DNA of 64,000 nucleotides from Pleomorphovibrio marinus (lineage in GTDB: Bacteria > Bacteroidota > Bacteroidia > Cytophagales > Cyclobacteriaceae), in assembly GCF_003347495.1 (NCBI RefSeq), contig NZ_QCXY01000011.1:62001-126000 (forward strand), given 5' to 3'. A program made the position numbers and the translations under genes. The notes under the pieces were generated by a model. It was not told the origin of the DNA, did not search any database, and was given only the letters and a program-made list of their open reading frames with translations. Shown here one piece after another: positions 48,487 to 57,455 of this stretch. Each line of letters starts with the position of its first letter. The first letter of the stretch is position 1.

Positions 48487-49869
48487 ATGAGCTTCATCCT
48501 TCAGGACAAAGAAGATACCATTGTGGCCCTGGCTACCCCTCAAGGAGTCGGGGCCATTGCCGTTATAAGGCTCTCAGGACCCAAGGCCATTAGCATTGCG
48601 AATGAGGTGTTCAAGGGAAAAAATTTGGAATTGCAGCCTTCCCATACCGTTCACTTTGGAACGATAAAAGACGGGGACAGGATTATCGACGAGGTACTGG
48701 CTTCCCTTTTCAAAGCCCCCAAATCCTTTACGAAAGAAGACGTAGTGGAGATTTCCACCCATGGTTCCAGCTATATTGTAAACCAGGTAATCAAGTTGCT
48801 TATCAGGAAGGGAGCGCGCCCCGCCAAACCGGGAGAATTTACACAGCGGGCGTTTTTGAATGGGCAGTTTGACCTGGCCCAGGCCGAGGCAGTAGCGGAT
48901 TTAATCAACGCCGATTCTGAAGCCTCCCACCAAGCCGCCCTCAACCAAATGAGAGGAGGCTTTAGTGGAGAGATTACATCGCTGAGGGAAAGACTTATAC
49001 ATTTCGCCTCCATGATTGAACTTGAACTGGACTTCACCGAAGAGGATGTGGAATTTGCCAGCCGGGAGGATTTAAGGGAGTTGGTGGAAAAACTGCTAAG
49101 GGTGGTGGAGCAATTGATCAGCAGCTTTGATCTGGGCAACGTCATCAAAAACGGGGTACCCACCGTAATTGCAGGTAAGCCGAATGCTGGTAAATCCACC
49201 TTGCTGAATGCCTTGCTCAATGAGGAAAAAGCAATCGTTTCTGAAATAGCAGGCACCACAAGGGACTTTATTGAAGATGAAATCAATATAGGTGGGATGA
49301 TTTTCCGCTTTATTGATACGGCCGGACTTAGGGAAACCACTGACACCATTGAAGCCATGGGGGTAAGCCGCACCCAGGAAAAAATGAAAACCGCTTCTCT
49401 GATCCTTTATCTTTTTGATTTGGGGGATACGGACATGGTGGAGATCAGCCGTGACATCAATAAGCTGGAGAACCTGGGGGTACCTTTTCTTAAAGTAGCG
49501 AATAAAATGGATAAGTCTAATCATCTTTTAATCAATAGTTTAAAAGAAAAACATCCTGACACCATTTTTATCTCGGCCGGGCAAAAGAAAAACCTGGATC
49601 TGTTGAAGGACAAAATCCTGGAATTGGTCAACCTGGACAAATTCAAGACCGGCAATACGGTGGTAACTAATATCCGGCACTACGATGCCCTTACCCAGAC
49701 CCGTGAATCCCTGTTGGATGTACTGAGGGGCATAGACGAAGAAATCACCAATGACTTCCTGGCCATGGATATACGCCGGGCCCTTCACTTTTTGGGGGAA
49801 ATAACCGGAGAGATCACCACGGATGATTTGTTGGCGAACATTTTTTCGAAGTTTTGCATCGGGAAATAA
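48487..49869 (+). CDS. mnmE: tRNA modification GTPase MnmE
   Basis: 460 residues, intact. The N-terminal tetrahydrofolate-binding domain (TIVALATPQGVGAIAVIRLS), the helical domain and an inserted G domain are present: G1 GKPNAGKST, G3 DTAGLRET, G4 NKMD. The C-terminal motif FCIGK carries the catalytic Cys. With MnmG it installs carboxymethylaminomethyl at U34 of several tRNAs. Its 3' end borders an integrative element, and the reading frame and FCIGK end are preserved, as expected if insertion restores the gene. Confidence 0.96.
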   Translation: MSFILQDKEDTIVALATPQGVGAIAVIRLSGPKAISIANEVFKGKNLELQPSHTVHFGTIKDGDRIIDEVLASLFKAPKSFTKEDVVEISTHGSSYIVNQVIKLLIRKGARPAKPGEFTQRAFLNGQFDLAQAEAVADLINADSEASHQAALNQMRGGFSGEITSLRERLIHFASMIELELDFTEEDVEFASREDLRELVEKLLRVVEQLISSFDLGNVIKNGVPTVIAGKPNAGKSTLLNALLNEEKAIVSEIAGTTRDFIEDEINIGGMIFRFIDTAGLRETTDTIEAMGVSRTQEKMKTASLILYLFDLGDTDMVEISRDINKLENLGVPFLKVANKMDKSNHLLINSLKEKHPDTIFISAGQKKNLDLLKDKILELVNLDKFKTGNTVVTNIRHYDALTQTRESLLDVLRGIDEEITNDFLAMDIRRALHFLGEITGEITTDDLLANIFSKFCIGK

Positions 49870-50029
49870 ATTTGCTTTTCCTTGTTTTTCTTTTTGTTCT
49901 TTTGCTTGACTATCAGTAATTTATCAGTTATGATTTTTGACTTTGTTTGCCTTTATTGCTATAATTGTACAACTATAGTACAACTAGCAGGCGAATAGTT
50001 GTACAAATGTACAACTATTAGAGGAAGTC
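49870..50029. promoter_or_regulatory. Left end of the integrative element with clustered GTACAACTA sites
   Basis: Four copies of the 9-mer lie ahead of the integrase: GTACAACTA at 49967, 49978 and 50009, and its reverse complement at 49996. The last two form a perfect 9-base inverted repeat with a 4-base spacer. The first two are 11 bases apart, one helical turn. They are candidates for integrase arm sites or a repressor operator. The left att core should lie at the mnmE end, but no right copy is visible. Confidence 0.7.
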
Positions 50030-51160
50030 ATGAAGATCACACTAAAACAGAAAAAACAGCCAAGCGGGACAATAAGCCAATATATAGAATACTATAAAGG
50101 CTCAACGGTAAATGAAAAGGGAAAACGCGTACACCTCCGGGAGTTTGAGTTCCTAAAGTTACCTTTACATTCTAATCCCCAGACTGCTGTTGAAAGAAAA
50201 CATAATAAAGAAAACCTCAGGCTAGCCGAGGATATTTTAGCTATACGGAAAAGCAATTACATACAGGGCAAATTTGAAATCAAGAACCTGAACAAAGCCA
50301 AACGTCCTTTCCTGGAATATTTTAGTGAGAAAATGGAAGAAAAATCAAATTCCGTAAAAAATTATGGGGTTTGGCAATCAACACTTGTCCACCTAAAGCG
50401 ATGCATCAGTCCAAAATTACTTTTCGAAGAAATTGACGATGATTTTTTAAAAAAAACAAGGCAATACTTTGACCAAAAGGCCAGAACAAAAAGTAATCTG
50501 GCCCTGTCCCAGAATTCCAAATATTCCTACTTCAATAAGTTCAAGGCCTGTCTTAGAAGCGCCTTTGATGAGGGTTACCTAAGTATAAATTATGCTTCCA
50601 GAGTTAAGGCTTTTGAACAGGCTGAAAGTCAACGGGAATACCTGACAATTGATGAGCTGCAATCACTTTGTAAAACAGCTTGTAAATATGAGGTGCTTAA
50701 AAGGGCTTTTCTTTTTTCTTGTTTGACAGGACTAAGATGGTCTGATATCAATAACTTAGTCTGGTCGGAGGTTCGGGATGAAGGAGAAAATTTATTTAAG
50801 GTAAATTTCCGACAAGAAAAAACTGATGGTGTGGAATACCTCTATATCTCCAGGCAAGCCAGAGAGATGTTGGGAGAAAGAAGATCTCCCAAAGATCGAG
50901 TATTTGTAGGCCTAAAGTATAGTGCTGTCTATAACAATGAAATTGTACGGTGGTGCAATAGAGCTGGAGTATTTAAACACATTACATTTCATAGTGCCAG
51001 GCATACTAATGCCGTATTGCTGCTTGAAAATGGTGCAGATTTATTTACTGTCCAGAAACGTCTTGGCCATAGGGAAATAAAAACCACTGGGATTTATGCT
51101 AGGATTGTGGACAAAAAAATGAAAGAATCTGCGAACATTATACCTGAATTAAATATATAG
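50030..51160 (+). CDS. Tyrosine recombinase/integrase
   Basis: 376 residues. An N-terminal arm-binding and SAM-like core-binding region precedes the catalytic domain (about residues 205-370). Conserved residues are visible: Arg in SCLTGLRWSDI, HxxR in FHSARHTNAV, His in KRLGHREIKTTG and the Tyr nucleophile in GIYARIV. It should insert and, with the excisionase, remove the element at the end of mnmE. It is transcribed away from mnmE and is the first gene of the element. Confidence 0.93.
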   Translation: MKITLKQKKQPSGTISQYIEYYKGSTVNEKGKRVHLREFEFLKLPLHSNPQTAVERKHNKENLRLAEDILAIRKSNYIQGKFEIKNLNKAKRPFLEYFSEKMEEKSNSVKNYGVWQSTLVHLKRCISPKLLFEEIDDDFLKKTRQYFDQKARTKSNLALSQNSKYSYFNKFKACLRSAFDEGYLSINYASRVKAFEQAESQREYLTIDELQSLCKTACKYEVLKRAFLFSCLTGLRWSDINNLVWSEVRDEGENLFKVNFRQEKTDGVEYLYISRQAREMLGERRSPKDRVFVGLKYSAVYNNEIVRWCNRAGVFKHITFHSARHTNAVLLLENGADLFTVQKRLGHREIKTTGIYARIVDKKMKESANIIPELNI

Positions 51161-51175
51161 TCTATACCTAAGGCT

Positions 51176-52015
51176 ATGAAAAAGGCATCGTATCAAATAG
51201 GAAAATTTATTGCAGTATTCCTGGGTCTCCTGCTTTACACTTTCTTTTTTATACAACATGATTACCCCTTGTTTCGGTTAGTCACTGGCACTGCAATGAT
51301 AATTCTGTCAAGTTACTTGATCATCAGGCTATTATATCATTATTTCATTTGGTATACGTCCTTCATGTTCAATGAGCGGGTTGTGGGTTTTGATAAAAAA
51401 GTGGAACGGCCCCGGATCTATTTATACTCGGTATTCTTTCCAGTAATGGTAGCAATGGTATTTGTATTTTTGGGACAGAATAATTTTGGTGAGGTTTTCA
51501 GCACTATGTTTTTTTCTACTCTGTGGATAGGACTTTTTTTCGTTTCATATTTAATTATCAACCTTGCCTGGGACGATTCATTTTCGGATAGGTTTATTCC
51601 AAATGTCACCAGGATGATTGCCAGCAGAAATACCGGATTTAAAACATCATTTACTCCAGAACAACTGGCCATAATATTTGACAATTTGGTTGAATATGAA
51701 TTCTTGGAATTTATCGATGAAGATCTAAGGATGGAAAAACGGCAAAGATTTGTGGAGATTTTTAAGAGAGGCAGGCCTCCCCTAACCCCTGAGTTCAAAT
51801 TGTTGATGAACAATCCCCAGACTCACTATCTCCACCAAAAGATTGAAAAACAATCAAAGGATTTTTCTCTGGAAAAATTTTTAAGGATTTTTTCTAACAA
51901 CAACGAATCCGCCACCAGTAAATCGGTGCTATCTTCTGCATCCAAGGCAAAAAGAATTACCCAAGGACCGAAAAGACAAAAGGATATAGACGCCGTTTTT
52001 CATTTTAAAGGTTAA
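51176..52015 (+). CDS. Membrane protein of unknown function on the element
   Basis: 279 residues. Four hydrophobic segments fill the first half (FIAVFLGLLLYTFFFI, LVTGTAMIILSSYLIIRLL, SVFFPVMVAMVFVFL, TLWIGLFFVSYLIINLAW). The second half is soluble and ends basic (KAKRITQGPKRQKDI). I know no named family. It follows the integrase by 15 bases and may be part of its operon. Confidence 0.7.
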   Translation: MKKASYQIGKFIAVFLGLLLYTFFFIQHDYPLFRLVTGTAMIILSSYLIIRLLYHYFIWYTSFMFNERVVGFDKKVERPRIYLYSVFFPVMVAMVFVFLGQNNFGEVFSTMFFSTLWIGLFFVSYLIINLAWDDSFSDRFIPNVTRMIASRNTGFKTSFTPEQLAIIFDNLVEYEFLEFIDEDLRMEKRQRFVEIFKRGRPPLTPEFKLLMNNPQTHYLHQKIEKQSKDFSLEKFLRIFSNNNESATSKSVLSSASKAKRITQGPKRQKDIDAVFHFKG

Positions 52016-52110
52016 GGTTTAACCCTAAAAGGTTAAGGAATATTAACCCTCCCGGATTCTTCCTCCCCTAATCCTTTCCTTTGCTGTACTTAATCAAATA
52101 AACGATAGCA

Positions 52111-52392
52111 ATGGAAAACAATTTAATTCTTCACAAACTAAACCGCATCGAAAGGTATATGTGCGGGCTTAAGGACATCCTAAATGTAGATGAACTATCA
52201 GAATACACTGGATTTAAAAAATCCTACATCTATAAATTGGTGCACCATTCAAAAATTCCCTTTTCCAAACCCAACGGAAAGACGCTGTTTTTTGAAAGAA
52301 GAAAAATAGATTCCTGGCTTCTTCAAAATAGCTATAAATCTGAATCTGACATAAAAAAGGAAGCCAATAATTATATAAACAAGAAAAAATAA
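52111..52392 (+). CDS. Excisionase-like helix-turn-helix protein
   Basis: 93 residues. The HTH_17/AlpA-type segment LNVDELSEYTGFKKSYIYKL, followed by KIPFSKPNGKTLFFERRKID and a final WL, is the pattern of excisionase family proteins. It probably directs excision and/or regulates the element. It is followed by a hairpin at 52395-52414. Confidence 0.85.
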   Translation: MENNLILHKLNRIERYMCGLKDILNVDELSEYTGFKKSYIYKLVHHSKIPFSKPNGKTLFFERRKIDSWLLQNSYKSESDIKKEANNYINKKK

Positions 52393-52394
52393 AA

Positions 52395-52414
52395 GCGGAT
52401 CATGCCCGATCCGC
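52395..52414. terminator. Hairpin after the excisionase-like gene
   Basis: GCGGATC (52395-52401) and GATCCGC (52408-52414) pair around a 6-base loop three bases past the stop. The following TTCTATAATTT is only weakly T-rich, so it may attenuate rather than fully stop transcription. Confidence 0.6.
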
Positions 52415-52448
52415 CTTCTATAATTTCATTAGGAAATGGTATCCCTCT

Positions 52449-53711
52449 TTGAATGAGACAAATATACCATTTCTGTATGGATTTACCAACCCAAACCTAC
52501 AGAAAATGGACGAGGAAAACCCCATACGGAAGATCGATGAGAAATCTTCCAGCTCCACCATTAGGATGATCAGGTTCCTGATTTCCAAATATGATTTTAG
52601 GAACAACCTGGTACTCAATGAAGTCTTCGCCAGTGAAAAAGGAGAAGACAGGTACAGCCCTGTCAACCACAACACGCTTTACATCGAATGCCGACAGGCG
52701 GGGTACCAAACCTCCGTGGCAGAGATCAACACCTTTCTCTGTTCGGACTTCATCCCCAAGACCAACCCCTTTGTCGAGTATTTTAAACATGTGCAAGGCA
52801 AATGGAATGAGGCCACCCATGGCGATTATATCCAGAAGTTTACCACCTATATACAGGTCCAAGGACAGCTGCGCTTTGAGGTCCAGTTCAAGAAATGGCT
52901 GGTACGCTGTGTGGCCTGTTGCCTTAGGGACGACTTCTTCAACAAGCAGGCCTTGATCTTCGTGCAGGAACAACAGAACAGCGGCAAGACTACCCTTACA
53001 CGGTTCCTTGTCCCGGAGCAACTTAAGGCTTACCATGCCGAAAACATCTCCGTAGACAAGGACAGCCTGATTGCCCTAAGCCAGAATTTCGGCGTCATCC
53101 AGGACGAGCTATCCACCCTCTCCAGGACGGAAATCAACGCCCAGAAAACCCTCATGAGCAAATCCCATGTGAAAGTCAGGCATCCCTATGACAAGAAGCC
53201 GAAAATGGAACCCCGCAGGGCCTCCATCTGGGGTTCCACCAACAAGGCAGAGTTCCTGACCGATGTGACCGGGAGTGTGCGCTGGCTCTGCTTTACGGTA
53301 AGGGAAATCAACTGGGACTATAAAAAGGACATCGATATCGACAGGGTGTGGGCACAGGCTTATCGACTCTTTCTATCAGACTTCCCCTACGAGATGACCG
53401 CCACGGAAATCCAGGAAAACGAAATCCTGAACAACGAGTACAAAACCATTTCCCCGGAAGTGGAGCTGGTGCAGAAGTTCTTTTCCCCGGGTACCAAGGA
53501 GGACCATGACAAATTCATGACCGCTACGGAAATCTGCCACCACCTGGTGCTTAACATCTCCGGAAACCTCAAGGTCAGTCCTGTTGAGATCGGAAAGGCC
53601 CTCAAACTCCTGGGCCATATCCAATACCAAAGGCGAAGAAACGAAAGCCAAACCTTCCCGGAAAAGGGATATTACATTAAACACAATCAACCTACTACTT
53701 ACTACAAATAG
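52449..53711 (+). CDS. VapE-family ATPase
   Basis: 420 residues from a TTG start; an ATG at 52506 would remove 19 residues. The P-loop reads QEQQNSGKTTLTRFL. GSTNKAEFLTDVTGSVRWL matches the VapE (virulence-associated E) signature, where the SF3-like helicase core ends in the Arg finger. Such proteins drive replication of phage and island elements. The end of the gene (QPTTYYK) is encoded by the first copies of the TGTAGTA repeats. Confidence 0.88.
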   Translation: MNETNIPFLYGFTNPNLQKMDEENPIRKIDEKSSSSTIRMIRFLISKYDFRNNLVLNEVFASEKGEDRYSPVNHNTLYIECRQAGYQTSVAEINTFLCSDFIPKTNPFVEYFKHVQGKWNEATHGDYIQKFTTYIQVQGQLRFEVQFKKWLVRCVACCLRDDFFNKQALIFVQEQQNSGKTTLTRFLVPEQLKAYHAENISVDKDSLIALSQNFGVIQDELSTLSRTEINAQKTLMSKSHVKVRHPYDKKPKMEPRRASIWGSTNKAEFLTDVTGSVRWLCFTVREINWDYKKDIDIDRVWAQAYRLFLSDFPYEMTATEIQENEILNNEYKTISPEVELVQKFFSPGTKEDHDKFMTATEICHHLVLNISGNLKVSPVEIGKALKLLGHIQYQRRRNESQTFPEKGYYIKHNQPTTYYK

Positions 53712-53886
53712 CCTTTAAACAAATGAAAATCAGTCCATTAAACTGTAGTAAGATAAAATAAATCAAGTTACTACAACCTACTACAAAAAGGCATTTGTAG
53801 TAAGATGGATTTTGATTGGTATTGGCATTAACTACCTGAATATCAATAGTTAAACACTAAAATGTAGTAATGTAGTAGGTGTAGTA
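53693..53886. repeat. Iteron-like cluster of TGTAGTA repeats, candidate origin
   Basis: Nine TGTAGTA/TACTACA(-like) units lie within 194 bases, at 53693, 53700, 53744, 53769, 53779, 53796, 53863, 53871 and 53880. Two form a perfect 9-base inverted repeat with a 6-base spacer (TACTACAAA/TTTGTAGTA at 53779-53802). Three tandem units at the end are 8-9 bases apart. Position between VapE and a primase-like gene suggests a replication origin. Confidence 0.7.
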
Positions 53887-53919
53887 GGTGGTTTTTTCAA
53901 AAAATTAAACATTAAAGCC

Positions 53920-54795
53920 ATGAACGCAAATGAAGCAAACAGCTTGTCCATCGTGGACTATTTGGGCCAGAAGGGATTCCGACCAAGCCAGGTAAAACCG
54001 GGTTATTGTTTTTACCTGTCACCATACCGGGAGGAAATGACCCCTTCCTTTAAGGTAAACCTCATCAAAAACCTATGGGTAGATTTTGGGGATGCCAATG
54101 CCGGTGGGACACTGATAGATTTGGTAATGAAAATAAACCCGGGCTACACTATTTCAGAGGCCATCAGGGAGATATCCACAGTTGCCGGGTCTTCCTTTTC
54201 TCTTCGCCAGCCAACAGTTTCCGGTGCCGAACCCCCCGACAAGGAACCCTCGGGAATAACAGTTCTCAAAACTAAACCGCTTGGGAACAACAGGGCCATT
54301 ACGGACTACCTGCATTCCAGGTGCATTTCCTTGGATACTGCGAAGGAATTCTGTCGGGAGGTTTATTACAAAATCGGTGAGAAGAGGTATTTCGGCCTGG
54401 GCAACTCGCACGAAAATGGCTGGGCCATACGAAACAAATACTGGAAAGGCTGTACGGCCCAGGGGGTTTCCCATTACCAGAACAAATCCGATGACCTTTG
54501 CCTGTTTGAAGGGATCTTTGACCTGTTGAGTTATGTGGAGATGAGAAAAGGGGATCCCTACCGTCCTGACTTTATGGTCCTCAACTCCCTGGCCAACCTA
54601 AAAGGGGCAATGCCCCAACTCAAACCGTACCGTCAGGTGAACCTTTTCCTCGACAGGGATAGTGCTGGCAAAGAGGCAGCAGGAACCTTGATGTCTTCTC
54701 TTCTCCATTGTAGGGACCAGTCGGACCTCATCCGCCCATTTAAGGACTTAAATGAGGCATGGATGAACAGGGTGAAACAGGGGTTAAAAAGGTAA
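53920..54795 (+). CDS. Toprim-domain, primase-like protein
   Basis: 291 residues. The N-terminal region (KPGYCFYLSPYREEMTPSFK, then LWVDFGDANAGGTLIDLVM) is a CHC2-type primase fold whose zinc Cys pattern is reduced. The toprim domain has LCLFEGIFDLLSYVEM and VNLFLDRDSAGKEAAGTL, with the Glu and DxD metal sites. It probably primes replication of the element along with VapE. It lies just after the repeat cluster. Confidence 0.88.
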   Translation: MNANEANSLSIVDYLGQKGFRPSQVKPGYCFYLSPYREEMTPSFKVNLIKNLWVDFGDANAGGTLIDLVMKINPGYTISEAIREISTVAGSSFSLRQPTVSGAEPPDKEPSGITVLKTKPLGNNRAITDYLHSRCISLDTAKEFCREVYYKIGEKRYFGLGNSHENGWAIRNKYWKGCTAQGVSHYQNKSDDLCLFEGIFDLLSYVEMRKGDPYRPDFMVLNSLANLKGAMPQLKPYRQVNLFLDRDSAGKEAAGTLMSSLLHCRDQSDLIRPFKDLNEAWMNRVKQGLKR

Positions 54796-55434
54796 TGCTG
54801 ATCATTTGGGAAGTCTATTGGACAAGCTTTGAGCAAATCCTGTATCGTAATTTGGTGTAGGAAGGAAATACCTTTGGTGAAAGGTTTGGGTACCTTGCCT
54901 CATATTCAGGAATATCCAATTATCCATATACATCTTGAGCTATCTACATGGCGCAACATGTATACGCATATATAGCTATCTGGATAAAATGCGGTGTCGA
55001 AAATTAATTTTTCGGAAGGTCTGTACTGACCCAGACATTCTTCTATACATGGATATTCAGGTATCCAGATACAGGAATAGCTGCATAGTTGGTAGCTGGT
55101 ATATGTGTAAATTTACTTATATATATTTGTTTTTAATTAGATAAAAACGTAGTTTAGTTAAAAAAATGGTATTATTCGTTTAAGATATCATTGTAAAACC
55201 GTTCTTAATTCTACAGCCCCAGGGCCGGATTTCTTCCAAAATTAGGTCTTGGTTTAACCCTAAAATCTGCTGTGCGCGGTCTTTGCAAGTTGTGTCTTTG
55301 TCCGACAAAAAACCTATCGGTTTTTTTCTGCCAAAAACGAACTTGCCCCTCCCTTTTCCCAACATGTCCAACGGTTTTGGAAAGGGGGCGGAGAGGAAAA
55401 ATCCTCGCAACTCGGATTTTTAACACACCAACTT
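54796..55434. other. Long intergenic stretch on the element
   Basis: 639 bases. The left part (54796-55190) is AT-rich with several short TATCCA/TGGATA words. The right part has a perfect 8-base hairpin AAAAAACC-TATC-GGTTTTTT (55307-55326) that looks like a terminator. I found no transfer or mobilisation gene, so an oriT cannot be argued. Frames present are short and have no family signature. Confidence 0.5.
55307..55326. terminator. Terminator-like hairpin
   Basis: AAAAAACC (55307-55314) pairs with GGTTTTTT (55319-55326) over loop TATC, with the T-run continuing to 55327 for + strand transcripts. Confidence 0.55.
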
Positions 55435-55998
55435 ATGAGAAAGGCAACCCAAAATGACCGGGAGAAAGTGGTATCCATTCTTCTGGAAGCGTTCAAAAAA
55501 AATAGAAGTGTCAACTACATCGCCGGAAAGGAAGCACACAAAATCCGCTATTTGATGGAGTACTCTTTTGAAAACTGTATGGATGCGGGGGAGGTGTTTA
55601 TATCGGATGATGAGAACGCTTGTGCTATGATCCAGTTTCAGGACCGGAAAAAGTTCTCCTTGAGAAGCGCATATCTGGATATACAGTTAATCCTGAAAAC
55701 CATAGGGGTTAGTAATATCCCCAAAGCCTTGGCAAGGGAATCATTTATTAAAAAGCACTATCCCAAGGAGCCTTTTACCTACCTCTGGTTTGTGGGGGTC
55801 AGTCCGGAGAAACAGCGCAATGGCTTCGGATCGGAGATCCTGAAGTATGTGCTGGATTACTCCAAAACCCTCAATCGGCCCGTATACTTGGAAACCTCAA
55901 CGGAGAGTAACCTTCCATGGTACCAAAAACACGGCTTGTACATCTATACCGTATCCGACCGTTTCGGGTTTCCCTTTTATTTTCTGAAAACAGCCTGA
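55435..55998 (+). CDS. GNAT family acetyltransferase
   Basis: 187 residues. The acetyl-CoA pyrophosphate loop reads VSPEKQRNGFGSEILKYV (the Q/RxxGxG/A pattern), followed by PVYLETSTESNLPWYQKHG typical of GNAT motif B. The substrate is unknown; antibiotic or small-molecule acetylation is possible but not shown. It is followed 5 bases later by the LuxR-type regulator, which suggests one transcript. It lies on the element, so is accessory cargo. Confidence 0.85.
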   Translation: MRKATQNDREKVVSILLEAFKKNRSVNYIAGKEAHKIRYLMEYSFENCMDAGEVFISDDENACAMIQFQDRKKFSLRSAYLDIQLILKTIGVSNIPKALARESFIKKHYPKEPFTYLWFVGVSPEKQRNGFGSEILKYVLDYSKTLNRPVYLETSTESNLPWYQKHGLYIYTVSDRFGFPFYFLKTA

Positions 55999-56003
55999 AC
56001 ATC

Positions 56004-56924
56004 ATGACTGTCTTCAATACCGAAATACATATTGTAACCCTAGTATTTGTTATCCTGGAAGTACTTATGTTTGTCGTCCAGATGGTTTTTTACCTCCAAA
56101 AACCCAACGAGAAAAAAAGAAAATACTACCTGATCCTTCTTTTTCTGTTGATAATCTACAACATTGCCGGTGGACTGTTCCCCGATGAAAATTTACCCAT
56201 GTCCATAAAGTTGCAATATATCCTCGCCTATGGGACAGGCTTTTTCATGGGTGCCTATTTTCCCTATTATTTTTATAGGGCCTACACCATCACCCACCTG
56301 AAATTTCATGCCAGATATGGGGTGGTGATATTTTTGATCCTGCCCTTTATCCTTTTCTTCTGCATTCTTTATCCCTTTGGTTTGGATTTAATGACAGTCA
56401 TCTATGTGGGCATGATCATACCTTTTATTTATGCGTTCTATATGGTGTACAATATTCTTCTGGGCATCCGCAAGAGATACAAGCACAGAAAAACATCCTT
56501 TGATGCCATTTTGTCCTATATCGCCGTCGCTCCCTGGGCGCTGATGCCGCTGCTGGCCTATTTGCAGGTAACCCAGCTTACAGAGGTCTTATTCACCAAC
56601 GGTGGTTTCCTGATCATCACCTTCCTTTTTTTCCGGAACATGATCGAAGAGAGCAGAAAGGACCTGGAAACCTTGGACATGATGCAAACCAAAGATGAGG
56701 ATGAGATATTTATCATCCGATGTGAGAAATTGGGTCTTACCAAAAGAGAAATCGAGGTCTGTAAACTAGTAAGGGATGGCCGGATCTACAAAGAAATCGG
56801 CGAGACCCTGTTTATCTCCGAAAGGACCGTCAACAAACACATGCAGAACATCTATAAAAAGGCAGGAAGTAATAATAAGTTTGACCTGCTGAATAAGATT
56901 ACCAGAGATGTTAGGTCGGCGTGA
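56004..56924 (+). CDS. Seven-helix membrane regulator with LuxR-type HTH
   Basis: 306 residues from the ATG at 56004. About seven hydrophobic helices (for example IVTLVFVILEVLMFVVQMVF, YGVVIFLILPFILFFCILY, AVAPWALMPLLAYLQV) fill residues 1-215. A C-terminal LuxR/GerE HTH follows (GLTKREIEVCKLVRDGRIY, then ISERTVNKHMQNIYKKAGS). The combination fits a membrane-bound sensor-regulator whose signal is unknown. It may control the nearby cargo genes; inference. Confidence 0.85.
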   Translation: MTVFNTEIHIVTLVFVILEVLMFVVQMVFYLQKPNEKKRKYYLILLFLLIIYNIAGGLFPDENLPMSIKLQYILAYGTGFFMGAYFPYYFYRAYTITHLKFHARYGVVIFLILPFILFFCILYPFGLDLMTVIYVGMIIPFIYAFYMVYNILLGIRKRYKHRKTSFDAILSYIAVAPWALMPLLAYLQVTQLTEVLFTNGGFLIITFLFFRNMIEESRKDLETLDMMQTKDEDEIFIIRCEKLGLTKREIEVCKLVRDGRIYKEIGETLFISERTVNKHMQNIYKKAGSNNKFDLLNKITRDVRSA

Positions 56925-57066
56925 AAGGGGTTGAATTACAAAGCATGGGCTTAAAATTTAACAGATAGGCTAATTTTTGCTAAAGCAGTATCCAGTAGAT
57001 ATTTTTTTTCAACTCCTTACCCTTCACTCCATTTTACAACCTCTATTTCACCCTTTTAACCCCAAA

Positions 57067-57086
57067 AATACCAAAGCTTTGGTATT
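57067..57086. repeat. Perfect 20-base palindrome
   Basis: AATACCAAAGCTTTGGTATT is its own reverse complement. It could be a regulator binding site or a transcript hairpin without loop; no matching copy was noticed elsewhere in the window. Confidence 0.65.
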
Positions 57087-57455
57087 GCATGGCCCTTCTG
57101 TTGAACTTACCTTGTTTGTCAATATGTATTTTCCATTTTGGGAGTGAGGGGGCGAAGCTGAAGGTTCTTAGCTTAATGTAAAAGGCTGAACTTAATTAAG
57201 GGGCTTGCACGACTATAACTTGGGAAAAGAAATAACGAAAGAGAAATTTATTGGCCTTTAGATATAAAACAAAGTTTGTGTCTAAAAAGTAGTTCAGTGG
57301 AAAAAGTCTCCAGGTATTAATTTGAATACTTTATATAGAACAACTAATACAACGAAGTAGAGGTCAAAACCAAGGTGTCAAGTGGTTAGAGAATAAAGAC
57401 TCAGCCCCCAAAAATGTTAGGTAAAATCCGGAGATAAGGAGAAAAATTAAACAGA

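Noticed and set aside
49967-50017. CRISPR array
   Set aside because: The repeats are 9 bases, irregularly spaced and partly inverted; no cas genes. The TGTAGTA cluster at 53693 was rejected as CRISPR for the same reasons.
54935-55144. 69-codon + frame after the primase-like gene
   Set aside because: Tyr/Ile-rich low-complexity translation with no family signature in an AT-rich gap.
54796-55434. Possible transfer origin (oriT) in the long gap
   Set aside because: No relaxase gene is visible and the inverted repeats found look like a terminator.
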